64,000 nt of DNA from Candidatus Bipolaricaulota bacterium (GTDB taxonomy: Bacteria > Bipolaricaulota > Bipolaricaulia > Bipolaricaulales > Bipolaricaulaceae), in contig JANXBT010000002.1 of assembly GCA_025060415.1 (NCBI GenBank), forward strand, positions 62,001 to 126,000. The letters are read 5' to 3'. A program made the position numbers and the translations under genes. The notes under the pieces were generated by a model. The model searched no databases. It was not told where the DNA came from and saw only the letters and a list, made by a program, of their open reading frames with translations. How positions within the stretch are numbered: position 1 is the first letter of the stretch; each line of letters starts with the position of its first letter. Positions 41,310 to 49,474 of the stretch are shown in pieces.

Positions 41310-42668
41310 ATGTTCACCGCGACCGCGATCTTCATCCTTTCCTGTTTGGCCACGATCGGGCTCACCCTGCACCGGCCGTACCTTTACATCCGCACGCGCC
41401 GGCGCGCGCTGCGGCTGGAGACGTACTTCCTTGGGGCGCTCCTTGGGCCCCTTTTGATCCTGGCCGCCGGCCTCCTCACCGGACCGGAGATCGTCCAGGG
41501 CCTGAACGGCACGGAGGAGCTGCACCCCCTGGGGATCCTCGCCCTCTTCATCTCCATGGTGTTCATGAGCATCTTTTTGGACGCCACCGGGTTCTTCGAG
41601 GCCTGCGCCCGCTACGCCCTCAGCAAGGCCAAGACCGACGGGACCAAGCTCTTCTTCGCCGTGTACATCGCCGTTTCCGTCCTCACCCTGTTTACCTCCA
41701 ACGACATCGTGGTCCTCACCTTCACGCCCTTCGTGTACTACTTCGCCAAGCACGCGGGGGTGAACCCCAAGCCCTACCTCATCGCGGAGTTCTTCGCGGC
41801 CAACACTTGGTCCATGGCCCTCTACATTGGGAACCCCACGAACATCCTCGTGGCCTCCGCCTTCCGCTTCACGTTCGTGGGCTACGCCAAGTGGATGGTG
41901 CTTCCCACCGTGGCCGCGGGCCTGGCCAACCTCGGCCTCCTCTACCTCCTCTTCCGCAAGGAGATCCGCAGGCCCATCCGACCCGTGGCCCTGGACCCCT
42001 GGGAGGCCATCACGGACAAGCCCGGGGCGCTTCTGGGCCTTTTGGCCCTGGCCGGATGCGTCGTGGCCCTGGCCGTGGCCCCCTACCTGGGCCTCCCCAT
42101 GTGGAAGATCTCCGTGGCCTTCGCCCTGGCCCTCTTGGCTATTCTGGTATTGCGCGAGTCCTACGCGTGGGCCGCGCGCCGAAAAGCCCACAACGGGTCC
42201 CCCGTAGCGGAGACCCTGAAGCGCGTGCCCTGGCCCATCGTGCCCTTCGTGCTCTCCCTCTTCGTCACGGTGTACGCCCTCGACCGCCACGGGGTGACGG
42301 CCCTGCTGGGCCAGGGGCTGTACGCGCTGAGCGGGGGCTCGCCCCTCCTCCTTGTGCTCCTGTTTGGGGTGGCCTCGGCCCTCAGCGCCAACCTCCTCAA
42401 CAACATCCCCATGACCCTGGCCTTCGCCACGGCCCTGCGGGCCGTGCCCCGGGAGGCCGTCCTCCCCGCGGCCTTGGCCACCGCCGCAGGCTCCAACTTG
42501 GGCGCAAACCTCACCCCCATCGGCGCCCTCGCCGGCATCATGTGGATGACTATCCTTACCGGAAAGGACTTCCGGATCACGTTCGCAGAGTTCGTGAAGT
42601 ACGGGCTTTGGGTGACGCCCGCGGCCCTCCTGGCCTGCCTTCTGACGCTGGCCCTCCTTTTGGCCTAA
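41310..42668 (+). CDS. ArsB/NhaD-superfamily permease
   Basis: A 452-residue integral membrane protein with about eleven or twelve helices. Signatures are TSNDIVVLTFTPFV, IGNPTNILVAS and, in the second repeat, SNLGANLTPIGAL, which match the CitMHS/ArsB/NhaD fold (ion transporter superfamily). Family members export arsenite, exchange Na+/H+, or carry dicarboxylates; the motifs here are closer to ArsB, but no arsenic genes are nearby. It is preceded by a promoter and a possible structured leader. A terminator facing the opposite direction lies just after its stop. Confidence 0.85.
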   Translation: MFTATAIFILSCLATIGLTLHRPYLYIRTRRRALRLETYFLGALLGPLLILAAGLLTGPEIVQGLNGTEELHPLGILALFISMVFMSIFLDATGFFEACARYALSKAKTDGTKLFFAVYIAVSVLTLFTSNDIVVLTFTPFVYYFAKHAGVNPKPYLIAEFFAANTWSMALYIGNPTNILVASAFRFTFVGYAKWMVLPTVAAGLANLGLLYLLFRKEIRRPIRPVALDPWEAITDKPGALLGLLALAGCVVALAVAPYLGLPMWKISVAFALALLAILVLRESYAWAARRKAHNGSPVAETLKRVPWPIVPFVLSLFVTVYALDRHGVTALLGQGLYALSGGSPLLLVLLFGVASALSANLLNNIPMTLAFATALRAVPREAVLPAALATAAGSNLGANLTPIGALAGIMWMTILTGKDFRITFAEFVKYGLWVTPAALLACLLTLALLLA

Positions 42669-42700
42669 AAGAAAAACGCGGCGGGCGGAGCCGCCGCGTT
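42667..42700 (-). terminator. Rho-independent terminator of the DUF2680-like gene (minus strand)
   Basis: Stem AACGCGGCGG/CCGCCGCGTT (10 bp, loop GCGGAG) is followed on the minus strand by TTTTTCTTTT. On the plus strand no T-tract follows, so for the permease gene it is at best a weak stop. Confidence 0.85.
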
Positions 42701-42724
42701 CCCCAGGGCGGGAAAGCAGGAGGG

Positions 42725-43138
42725 TTACTGGCCGGTGTCCGCGGGGGCCTTGGGGCAAGGGCAGAGCCCGCGGCCCCACCCCCGGCTCGGACCCCGCCCC
42801 CAGCCCCTCGGGCCAAGGCCGAACCCGAAGTCCGGGGCCTTGGCGTAGCCCTCCGCTTTGTAGTACTCCAGCTTGGCCTTGAGCACAGCTTTGAGGTAGT
42901 CGGCTTGGGCCTGGGTCAGCTTTCCTTCGGCCACAGCCTCGTCGATCATCTCCGCCCGCGCGGTGTACAGGGCCGTAAGAAGGGCGTCCTCCGTCACCCC
43001 GAGCTTCTCGGCCACCCGGGCCAAGAAGGTCTTGCGCGCAGCTTGCGCGCCCGCGGTCTGGGCGTAGACCACGTAACCCACGGTCCCCAGGACCACAAGC
43101 CCCACCAGCGCCAGGGTCAAAACCGTGCGTTTGCGCAT
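42725..43138 (-). CDS. DUF2680-like exported protein
   Basis: A 137-residue (to the stop) envelope protein. Signal peptide or anchor is RKRTVLTLALVGLVVLGTVGYVVYAQ. The body has FLARVAEKLGVTEDALLTAL and DEAVAEGKLTQAQADYLKAVL, the pattern of DUF2680 and related proteins (AEKLG ... EGKLTQ..AD), function unknown. The tail is Gly/Arg/Trp/Pro-rich (GPRGWGRGPSRGWGRG). ATG 43138 follows GGAGGTGACC. A hairpin at 43148-43172 includes part of that site. Confidence 0.8.
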   Translation of the reverse strand: MRKRTVLTLALVGLVVLGTVGYVVYAQTAGAQAARKTFLARVAEKLGVTEDALLTALYTARAEMIDEAVAEGKLTQAQADYLKAVLKAKLEYYKAEGYAKAPDFGFGLGPRGWGRGPSRGWGRGLCPCPKAPADTGQ

Positions 43139-43147
43139 AGCGGTCAC

Positions 43148-43172
43148 CTCCGGGAGAGGATTCTCCCCGGAG
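43148..43172 (-). promoter_or_regulatory. Hairpin overlapping the ribosome-binding site of the DUF2680-like gene
   Basis: On the minus strand CTCCGGG-GAG-AATC-CTC-T-CCCGGAG forms a stem of about 10 pairs with one bulged T. Its 3' arm holds the first part of the ribosome-binding site (GGAGG). It could lower translation until opened, for example by heat or a protein. I see no certain promoter for this gene in 43139-43228. Confidence 0.4.
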
Positions 43173-43228
43173 CTTGTGGGCCGGCGGCGCACGGGAGGTG
43201 AAGGTTTGGTGGAGGGACAGCCCAAGGC

Positions 43229-44086
43229 TCAGGGGCTTTTTTCTCCCCGGGAGGGCCGGGCCGGCGGGAGGTACGGCACGGGGATGAACTCCACCCCAGG
43301 ACGGCGCTGCGGCGCCTGCGGATAAAGCTCCATGAGCTCGTACACCTCCTTGGGCATGTCCTCGCTCACGGGAAGCCCCATGGCCCGCAGCTCCTCTACG
43401 GTGATGGGGTAGTCGTGGGTCCACCGGCCCTCAGAGAGCATCCGCGCCACCTCCTGGGCTTTCTCCTCGGGGAGCTTGTCGCGGAGGAGGGCGTAGACGG
43501 TCTCATGGACCTGGCGGATGGCCTTGCGGGCGATATCCCCCAGGATCAGGGTCTGGTCGTCGCGGTTGGGGTTGGGCTGCTCGAGGGCCTTGAGGACGGA
43601 GGCCGCGGGGAGGTAGCCCTGGCCGGTGGCGAGCTGGGGGTCCACCGGGCCCAGGACAGCGTTGGGGTCCATCACGATTTCGTCGGCGGCGAGGGCGATG
43701 AGGGTCCCCCCGCTCATGGCGTAGTGGGGGACGAACACCGTGACCTTCCCCTTGTGGCGCTGGAGGGCGCAGGCGATCTGCTCGGCGGCCAGGACCAAGC
43801 CGCCGGGGGTGTGGAGGATGAGGTCGATGGGCATGTCCGGCGGGGTCATGCGGATGGCCCGCAGCACCTGCTCGGAGTCCTCGATGTCGATGTAACGGGC
43901 CAGGGTGAACCCAAGAAAGCTCACGGCCTCTTGGCGGTGGATCAGGGTGATGACCCGGCTTTTCCGCTTGAGCTCCAGGGCCCGGATGGCCGCATGGCGG
44001 CGGAACTCCAGGATCCGCCGCTGCACGAACGGCACCAGGACCTGGAGCAAAAGCAGGAAAAACAAAAGGCTGACGATCTCGCTCAT
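43229..44086 (-). CDS. Membrane-anchored ClpP-class serine protease (SDH/SppA-like)
   Basis: A 285-residue protein with an N-terminal membrane helix (SEIVSLLFFLLLLQVLVPFV) and a ClpP/crotonase-fold protease domain. The nucleophile is the Ser of HYAMSGGTLIALAADEI, and LHTPGGLVLAAEQIA and LGPVDPQ are matching motifs; this is the SDH_sah family (PF01972), related to SppA. It likely degrades membrane or signal peptides. ATG 44086 follows AAGGAGG. A TTTCCC-17-TACACT promoter (44105-44133) is plausible. Confidence 0.88.
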   Translation of the reverse strand: MSEIVSLLFFLLLLQVLVPFVQRRILEFRRHAAIRALELKRKSRVITLIHRQEAVSFLGFTLARYIDIEDSEQVLRAIRMTPPDMPIDLILHTPGGLVLAAEQIACALQRHKGKVTVFVPHYAMSGGTLIALAADEIVMDPNAVLGPVDPQLATGQGYLPAASVLKALEQPNPNRDDQTLILGDIARKAIRQVHETVYALLRDKLPEEKAQEVARMLSEGRWTHDYPITVEELRAMGLPVSEDMPKEVYELMELYPQAPQRRPGVEFIPVPYLPPARPSRGEKSP

Positions 44087-44466
44087 CCCGCCTCCTTCGC
44101 GGGAAGTGTAGGCCGTGCGCCCCCTTGGGGAAAGCGCACCCTTCGGGGCCGGGGGGCCTCGCTGGCCCGCGAGCCCTCCACCTCCGCGGGGAGGGGGACC
44201 CAGCAGAAGGTGCGGGAGCGGCGATCCATGCGGACGTAGTCCCGGGCGCGTACCTCCGCACGGCGCCGGGGAGGGCAGCCTGAAGGACAAGGGCGTGGCC
44301 CTGGCGATGGACGTTAGGGGGCCAGGGAGGTCCCGGAAGAGACGCCGAGGGGGCGGCCTATCCGGGATTTTCTGGCCATTGGCAACGGGGAGTGCTAACT
44401 CCAGGTGGGGTCGCCTCTCGAAAAGCCCTCCCTGCCCACCGCCCCGCCCGGGTAGACTTGACGGCC
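44087..44466. other. 380-nt intergenic region without a convincing gene
   Basis: It holds a likely minus-strand promoter for the protease gene (TTTCCC 44128-44133, 17 nt, TACACT 44105-44110), GC-rich imperfect repeats, and, at its right end, TAGACT (44453-44458) 8 nt before pncB. A single 9-nt GAGTGCTAA at 44390-44398 equals one arm of a CIRCE heat-shock element, but the partner arm 9 nt upstream is absent. Open frames crossing the region have no homology I can see. Confidence 0.5.
44453..44458 (+). promoter_or_regulatory. -10 box of pncB, leaderless type
   Basis: TAGACT with 8 nt to ATG 44467. The -35 is not clear. Confidence 0.45.
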
Positions 44467-45771
44467 ATGCCCACCGGCCTCTTCACCGACCTCTACGAGC
44501 TCACCATGGCCCACTCCTACTTCCTGCGCGGCCTCAACCAGACCGCCACCTTCGCCTACTTCGTGCGCGCCCCTGTCCCTAACCGCCGCTTCCTCCTCTT
44601 CGCCGGCCTGGACCCCCTCCTCGCCGCCCTCCAGGACTTCCGCTTCGCCGAGGACGACCTCGCTTACCTCGAGAGCCTAGGCCTCTTCCGCCCCGCTTTC
44701 CTGGACTTCCTGGGGCGGCTTAGGTTCACCGGGGAGGTGTGGGCCATGGAGGAGGGCGAGATCTGCTTCCCCGGCGAGCCCCTCCTCCTCATCACCGCCC
44801 CCCGCATCGAGGCCCAGCTCGTGGAAACCTTGGTCCTGAACCTCCTCAACTACGCGACCCTCGTGGCCAGTAAGGCCGCGCGCATCCTTCTCGCCGCCGG
44901 GCCGGAGGCGGTGGTGGTGGACTTCAGCCCCCGGCGGGACCACGGCACCGAGGCCGCCCTCCACGCGGCCCGGGCCAGCTTCCTCGCCGGCTTCCACGGC
45001 ACCTCCAACACCCTCGCGGGCAAGCTCTACGGCATCCCCGTGGTGGGCACCATGGCCCACTCCTACGTCCTGAGCTTCCCCGACGAGCTCTCGGCCTTCC
45101 GGGCCTTCGCCGAGGACCACCCCAACCCGGTCCTCCTTATCGACACCTACGACCCCCTTTTGGGCGCGCGGAACGCCGCCCGCGTGGCTCAGGAACTCCG
45201 GGAAAGGGGGAAGCGGATCACGGGCGTGCGCCTGGACTCCGGGGACCTCGTGGCCCTCTCCCGGGAGGTGCGGCGCATCCTGGACGAGGCGGGCTTCCCG
45301 GACATCCGGATCTTCGTGTCCGGGGACCTCGACGAGTACCGGATCCTGGAGTTCCGCCGGCGCGGGGGGGTGGCCTGGGGGTTCGGGGTGGGGACGCGGC
45401 TGGGGGTCTCCTGGGACCTGCCCGCCCTGGGCGGGGTGTACAAGCTCGTGGAGGACGAAAAGGGGCCGCGTATGAAGACGAGCCCCGGGAAGGTCACCCT
45501 CCCCGGGCGGTGCCAGGTCTGGCGCCAGGGCTTTCGGGACCTCGTGGCCCTGGACGAGGAGGAGGGGCAGGGACGCGCGCTCTTGCGTAAGGTCATGGCG
45601 CGCGGGGAGCGCCTGGTCCCCCCGGTGGACCTGGCCCGGCGGCGGGAGGAGGTCCGGCGGGCCCTCTTCGCCCTGCCGGAGGAACTGGCCGACCTCACCC
45701 CTGCGGCGGCGCCCACCTACCCGGTGGACTACTCTCAGGCCCTGCGCGCCTGGGTAGCGGCAGGAGGGTGA
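44467..45771 (+). CDS. pncB: Nicotinate phosphoribosyltransferase
   Basis: A 434-residue enzyme of the Preiss-Handler NAD salvage route, making nicotinate mononucleotide from nicotinate and PRPP. Signatures are TDLYELTMAHSYF at the N-terminus, DFSPRRDHG in the active site, the phosphorylated-histidine region GTMAHSYV, and RLDSGDLVALS. It starts directly with MPTGLFTDLYE. The following gene encodes a nicotinamidase-like protein 3 nt away, which would supply nicotinate, so the two make a salvage pair. Confidence 0.94.
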   Translation: MPTGLFTDLYELTMAHSYFLRGLNQTATFAYFVRAPVPNRRFLLFAGLDPLLAALQDFRFAEDDLAYLESLGLFRPAFLDFLGRLRFTGEVWAMEEGEICFPGEPLLLITAPRIEAQLVETLVLNLLNYATLVASKAARILLAAGPEAVVVDFSPRRDHGTEAALHAARASFLAGFHGTSNTLAGKLYGIPVVGTMAHSYVLSFPDELSAFRAFAEDHPNPVLLIDTYDPLLGARNAARVAQELRERGKRITGVRLDSGDLVALSREVRRILDEAGFPDIRIFVSGDLDEYRILEFRRRGGVAWGFGVGTRLGVSWDLPALGGVYKLVEDEKGPRMKTSPGKVTLPGRCQVWRQGFRDLVALDEEEGQGRALLRKVMARGERLVPPVDLARRREEVRRALFALPEELADLTPAAAPTYPVDYSQALRAWVAAGG

Positions 45772-45774
45772 ACC

Positions 45775-46368
45775 ATGGAGCTGCCTCACATCCCCTGGAC
45801 CGAAGCGGTGGAGGTCCCGGCGCGCAAAGCCGGGGTTTTGGTGGTGGACATGCAGAACGATTTTGTGCACGAGCGGGGGGCGCTTAGGGTGCCGGCGGCC
45901 GCGGCCACCGTGGGCCCCATCCAGGCCCTCCTCCAGCGCGCCCGCCAGGCCGGCGCAGCGGTGATCTACACCCAGGACTGGCATGCGCCCGAGGACCCGG
46001 AGTTCCGCCTCTGGCCCGCCCACTGCGTGGCCGGCACCTGGGGCGCGGAGATCCTCGCGGAGCTCGCGCCCCAGCCCGGCGAGGCCGTGGTGCGAAAGAC
46101 CACCTACGACCCCTTCTTCCGCACCGAGCTGGAGGCCCTTTTGCGCGAACGGGGGGTGGAGCACCTGGTGATCGTGGGGACGGTGGCCAACATCTGCGTG
46201 CTGCACGCCGCGGGCTCCGCGGCCCTGCGGGGGCTGCACGTCCTCGTGCCCAAGGATTGCGTGAGCGCCCTAAACGAGTTCGACCTCCTCGCCGCCTTCC
46301 GCCAGATCACCTACCTCTACCGGGGCGTGGCCCTCGCCGCGCAGGCCGGGCTGCGCTTCCTCCCCTAG
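45775..46368 (+). CDS. Isochorismatase-family hydrolase, probable nicotinamidase
   Basis: A 197-residue cysteine hydrolase. The catalytic triad is Asp25 (VVDMQNDF), Lys108 (VRKTTYDP) and Cys141 (VANICVL). Metal ligands resembling PncA are Asp68 and His70 (TQDWH) and His83 (PAHCV), and WPAHCVAGTWGAE is typical of nicotinamidases. It converts nicotinamide to nicotinate, consistent with pncB immediately upstream. AGGAGGGTGAACC precedes the ATG. The stop overlaps the convergent DJ-1 gene by 4 nt. Confidence 0.88.
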   Translation: MELPHIPWTEAVEVPARKAGVLVVDMQNDFVHERGALRVPAAAATVGPIQALLQRARQAGAAVIYTQDWHAPEDPEFRLWPAHCVAGTWGAEILAELAPQPGEAVVRKTTYDPFFRTELEALLRERGVEHLVIVGTVANICVLHAAGSAALRGLHVLVPKDCVSALNEFDLLAAFRQITYLYRGVALAAQAGLRFLP

Positions 46369-46880
46369 CGGAGGGCCTGGAGCAGGGCCCGTACGAAGAG
46401 GGGCAGGTCCGCGGGCACCCGGGAGGTGATGAGGTTCCCGTCCACGACCACGGGCTCGTCCACCCAAATCGCCCCCGCGTTCTCCAGGTCGTCGCGGATG
46501 GCGGGGACGCTGGTCACGCGCCGCCCCCGCACCACCCGGGCCGAGCAGAGCATCCAGGGGCCGTGGCAGATGGCCGCCACCGGCTTTCCCGCCTCCGCCA
46601 TCTCCCGCACGAACCGCACGAGCTCCGGGCTCCGCCGGAGGTAGTCCGGGGCGTACCCGCCAGGGATGACCACGGCCTGAAAGTCCTGGGCCCGCACGTC
46701 CTTGGCCCCCAGCTCCGCCCTGGCCGGATAGCCCAGCTTGCTTTTGTACTCCTTGGCCTCCGGCCCCACGGCCACCGCCTCCGCCCCCTCCTCCTGGAGC
46801 CGCAGGTAGGGGTACCAGAACTCCAGCTCCTGGTAGAGGTCGGCCACGAGGACCGCCACGCGCTTTCCCTTTAGGCTCAT
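46365..46880 (-). CDS. DJ-1/PfpI family protein
   Basis: A 171-residue glutamine-amidotransferase-like protein. The nucleophile is Cys105 in AAICHGPWML (nucleophile elbow, followed by His106). VIPGGYAPDYLR and AGAIWVDEPVVVDGNLITSR are PfpI/YraA motifs. Members act as proteases, glyoxalase III or stress chaperones. ATG 46880 follows AAGGAGG; an earlier in-frame codon at 46928 would start 16 codons up, without a ribosome-binding site. Confidence 0.92.
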   Translation of the reverse strand: MSLKGKRVAVLVADLYQELEFWYPYLRLQEEGAEAVAVGPEAKEYKSKLGYPARAELGAKDVRAQDFQAVVIPGGYAPDYLRRSPELVRFVREMAEAGKPVAAICHGPWMLCSARVVRGRRVTSVPAIRDDLENAGAIWVDEPVVVDGNLITSRVPADLPLFVRALLQALR

Positions 46881-46940
46881 GGGCCTCCTTTCGGGGGCAA
46901 GGCTCGCCCAAGCGGGGGCGTGGGGCAAGCGCGGGGCGGG

Positions 46941-47945
46941 CTAACGCGCGATCCAGACGCGGGTTTCGTCCAGGCGGGCCCGGCCGGAGGAGGCCCGGCG
47001 CAGGCGGTCCATGATGGCCAGGCCCAGCCCCACCTCGGGCACGGGCTCGGCCACGATCGCCGCCAGCCCCGCCTGATCGAGCCTGTGCAGGAGGGCAAAG
47101 AAGCGGGCCGCCGCCTCCACCAGGTCCCCCCGCTCCGAGAGGACCTCCACCTGGGCGAAGCCCTCCCAGGGCTTCCGGAAGGCGAGGAACCCGCAGCGGT
47201 GGCGCTCCAGGGCCTCGCCGCCCTCGGGCGGCCCGGGCTCCCAAAGGAACAGGGGGGTGGCGGGCCGGTAGTGCTGGGGGAGGGTCCCGGGCGAGGCGGA
47301 GGGCCCCCGGGGTGGGTCCAGGCGCAAATCCGGCAGGAGCTCCCGCAGGGCCTCGATGGGCGTTCCCCCGGGCCGCAGGAGCCGGGGCGGGCTTTCGGCC
47401 AGGGAGATCACGGTGGACTCGATGCCCACCGGGGTGGGCCCGCCGGCGATCACCGCGTCGATGGCCTCCCCAAGCTGCTCCAAGACGGCCTCGTGGTGGG
47501 TAGGCGAGAGGCGGCCGAACCGGTTGGCGCTGGGCGCGGCGATGGGCACCCCCGCCTCCCGGATGAGGGCCAGGGCCACGGGATGGGCGGGCATGCGCAC
47601 GGCCACCGTGGGCAGCCCGGCGGTGACGATGTCCGGCACGATGTCCCGCTTGGGGAGGACCAGGGTGAGGGGGCCGGGCCAGAACCGCTCCATGAGGGCG
47701 CGGGCCAGGGCGGGCACCTCCCGCCACAGCCGCTCCGCCTCCCCGGGGTCCGCCACGTGCACGATGACGGGGTCGAAGCGGGGCCGGCCCTTGGCCGCGA
47801 ACACCTTGGCCACGGCCTCGGCCCACAGGGCCGGCGCCCCCAGGCCGTACACCGTCTCCGTGGGGAAGGCCACCAGGCCGCCCGCCCGCAGGAGGGCCGC
47901 GGCCCGGGCGATGCCCGCGCGATCCGTGCCCAAAACCTCGGCCAT
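46941..47945 (-). CDS. sua5: L-threonylcarbamoyladenylate synthase (Sua5 type)
   Basis: A 334-residue two-domain enzyme that makes threonylcarbamoyl-AMP for the t6A37 modification of ANN-decoding tRNAs. The N-terminal YrdC domain (about 1-205) has VAFPTETVYGLG, KGRPRFDPVIVH, PSANRFGRLSP and IESTVI. The C-terminal Sua5 domain (about 215-334) includes the linker region SPGTLPQHYRP typical of Sua5. TAGGAT (47954-47959) lies 8 nt before the ATG, a leaderless layout. Confidence 0.95.
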   Translation of the reverse strand: MAEVLGTDRAGIARAAALLRAGGLVAFPTETVYGLGAPALWAEAVAKVFAAKGRPRFDPVIVHVADPGEAERLWREVPALARALMERFWPGPLTLVLPKRDIVPDIVTAGLPTVAVRMPAHPVALALIREAGVPIAAPSANRFGRLSPTHHEAVLEQLGEAIDAVIAGGPTPVGIESTVISLAESPPRLLRPGGTPIEALRELLPDLRLDPPRGPSASPGTLPQHYRPATPLFLWEPGPPEGGEALERHRCGFLAFRKPWEGFAQVEVLSERGDLVEAAARFFALLHRLDQAGLAAIVAEPVPEVGLGLAIMDRLRRASSGRARLDETRVWIAR

Positions 47946-47953
47946 GCTTCCCG

Positions 47954-47971
47954 ATCCTAGCCGCTTATAAT
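47954..47971. promoter_or_regulatory. Divergent -10 boxes for sua5 and the amidohydrolase gene
   Basis: Minus strand: TAGGAT (47954-47959), 8 nt from the sua5 ATG. Plus strand: TATAAT (47966-47971), 9 nt from ATG 47981. Both fit a 35-nt gap, so each gene likely starts with no leader. The -35 elements would lie in the other gene's start. Confidence 0.55.
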
Positions 47972-47980
47972 GGCCGGTGC

Positions 47981-49471
47981 ATGCTGGATCTGATCGTGCA
48001 AGGCGGGCCCATCTTCGGCCATCCCGAAGCCGACGCGGTGGGCGTGCGCTGCGGCCGCATCGCCGCCGTGGGCCGTGCTCAGGACCTCGCCGCCCTGCGC
48101 GGCCCCAAAACCCAGGTCTTCCGCCTCGAGGGACGCCCCCTCCTCCCCGGGTTCTTCGACGCCCATCTGCACTTCCTCAAGATCGGGTTGGACCGCACCT
48201 TCTTCGTGGACCTCTCCTCGGCCCGCACGCTTTCCGAGGCCTTGGAGCTCCTGCGGGCGCGGGCCAAGGAGCGGCCGGGCGAGTGGGTGGTGGGCCGGGG
48301 CTGGGACGAGTCCCGCTGGCCAGAAAAGCGCTATTTGGAGCGGGCCGACCTGGACCGGGCCGTGCCCCGCCAGCCCTGCTGCGCCGTGCGCGTGGACGGC
48401 CACATGATGGTGGCCAACACCCTGGCCCTGGCCCGCTGCGTCCGCCCCGAGGGGGAGCTCGTGGACCGCGAGCGCGGCTTCGTCTTTGAGGACGCCATCC
48501 CCGAGGTCCTCGCCCTGGTCCGCCCGAGCCAGGAGGCGCTGGTGGAGGCGGTAGCCGAGGCCTCCCGCTACGCGGCCTCTCTGGGGGTCACGGCGGCCGC
48601 GGACATGGACACGGACGCCCAGGCGCTCCGGGCCTACGCGCTGGCGGAGCACCGCGGGCTGTTGCGGACGCGCCTCTTCACGTACATAAAGGCCGAGCTC
48701 CTCCCGCACCTGGCTGGTCTGGGGATCCGAAAGGGGTTCGGCTCGGCGTTCCTGCGCCTGGCCGGCGTGAAGGCCTTCGCCGACGGGTCCATCGGGGCCA
48801 AGACCGCGGCCTTGTTCGAGCCCTACCGGGGGGAGATGGGCAAGGGCCGGGTGCTCCTGGGGAGGGGGGAGCTGGCCCGCCTCTGGCGCAAGGTGATGGA
48901 AGCGGAGCTGCAGCTGGCGGTGCACGCCATCGGGGATCGGGCCATCGAGGAGGTCTTGGCGGCGGCACGCCTGGCGGGCGTGGGCGCCCTGGACCGCCAC
49001 CGCGTGGAACACCTGGAGCTCCCCACCCCCCACCAGCTCGACCGCCTGAAGGAGCTGGGCCTGGTGGCCTCCATGCAGCCCAACTTCCTGCAGTGGTCCG
49101 GGCCGGGCCGGATGTACGAGGACCGGCTGGGCCCCGCGCGCGACGCCCGCATCGACCCCCACCGCTGGGTGCTGGACCGCGGCATCCCCCTCGCGTTCGG
49201 CTCGGACGGGATGCCCCTGGGCCCCCTCTACGGGATCGGGCTGGCCCTGGACCCGCCCTACTACCCCCAGCGGGTGACCTGGGAGGAGGCCATCCGCGCC
49301 TACACCTACGGCGCGGCCTACGCCGCCTTCGCCGAGGAGGAACTGGGCTCCCTTGAGGTGGGGAAGTGGGCGGACTTCGTGGTCCTGTCCGGGGACCCGG
49401 GCCGCACCCCGCCCAGGGACCTGCGGGTGGAGGCCACGTTCGTGGCCGGGGAACTCGCGTTCAGCCGCTAG
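47981..49471 (+). CDS. Amidohydrolase, YtcJ-like
   Basis: A 496-residue metal-dependent hydrolase of the amidohydrolase superfamily. LLPGFFDAHLHF gives the first metal pair (HxH). GVKAFADGSIGAKTA, AVHAIGDRAIEEVL and FGSDGMPLGP are hallmark strings of the YtcJ (Amidohydro_3) subfamily. Substrate is unknown; relatives hydrolyse amide or N-formyl groups. It begins at ATG 47981 right after a TATAAT box. The mutM gene follows 3 nt after its stop. Confidence 0.9.
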   Translation: MLDLIVQGGPIFGHPEADAVGVRCGRIAAVGRAQDLAALRGPKTQVFRLEGRPLLPGFFDAHLHFLKIGLDRTFFVDLSSARTLSEALELLRARAKERPGEWVVGRGWDESRWPEKRYLERADLDRAVPRQPCCAVRVDGHMMVANTLALARCVRPEGELVDRERGFVFEDAIPEVLALVRPSQEALVEAVAEASRYAASLGVTAAADMDTDAQALRAYALAEHRGLLRTRLFTYIKAELLPHLAGLGIRKGFGSAFLRLAGVKAFADGSIGAKTAALFEPYRGEMGKGRVLLGRGELARLWRKVMEAELQLAVHAIGDRAIEEVLAAARLAGVGALDRHRVEHLELPTPHQLDRLKELGLVASMQPNFLQWSGPGRMYEDRLGPARDARIDPHRWVLDRGIPLAFGSDGMPLGPLYGIGLALDPPYYPQRVTWEEAIRAYTYGAAYAAFAEEELGSLEVGKWADFVVLSGDPGRTPPRDLRVEATFVAGELAFSR

Positions 49472-49474
49472 GGG

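Noticed and set aside
44382-44398. GAGTGCTAA identical to one arm of the HrcA/CIRCE operator
   Set aside because: The other arm (TTAGCACTC, 9 nt away) is absent; only about 4 of 9 positions match. No heat-shock gene follows.
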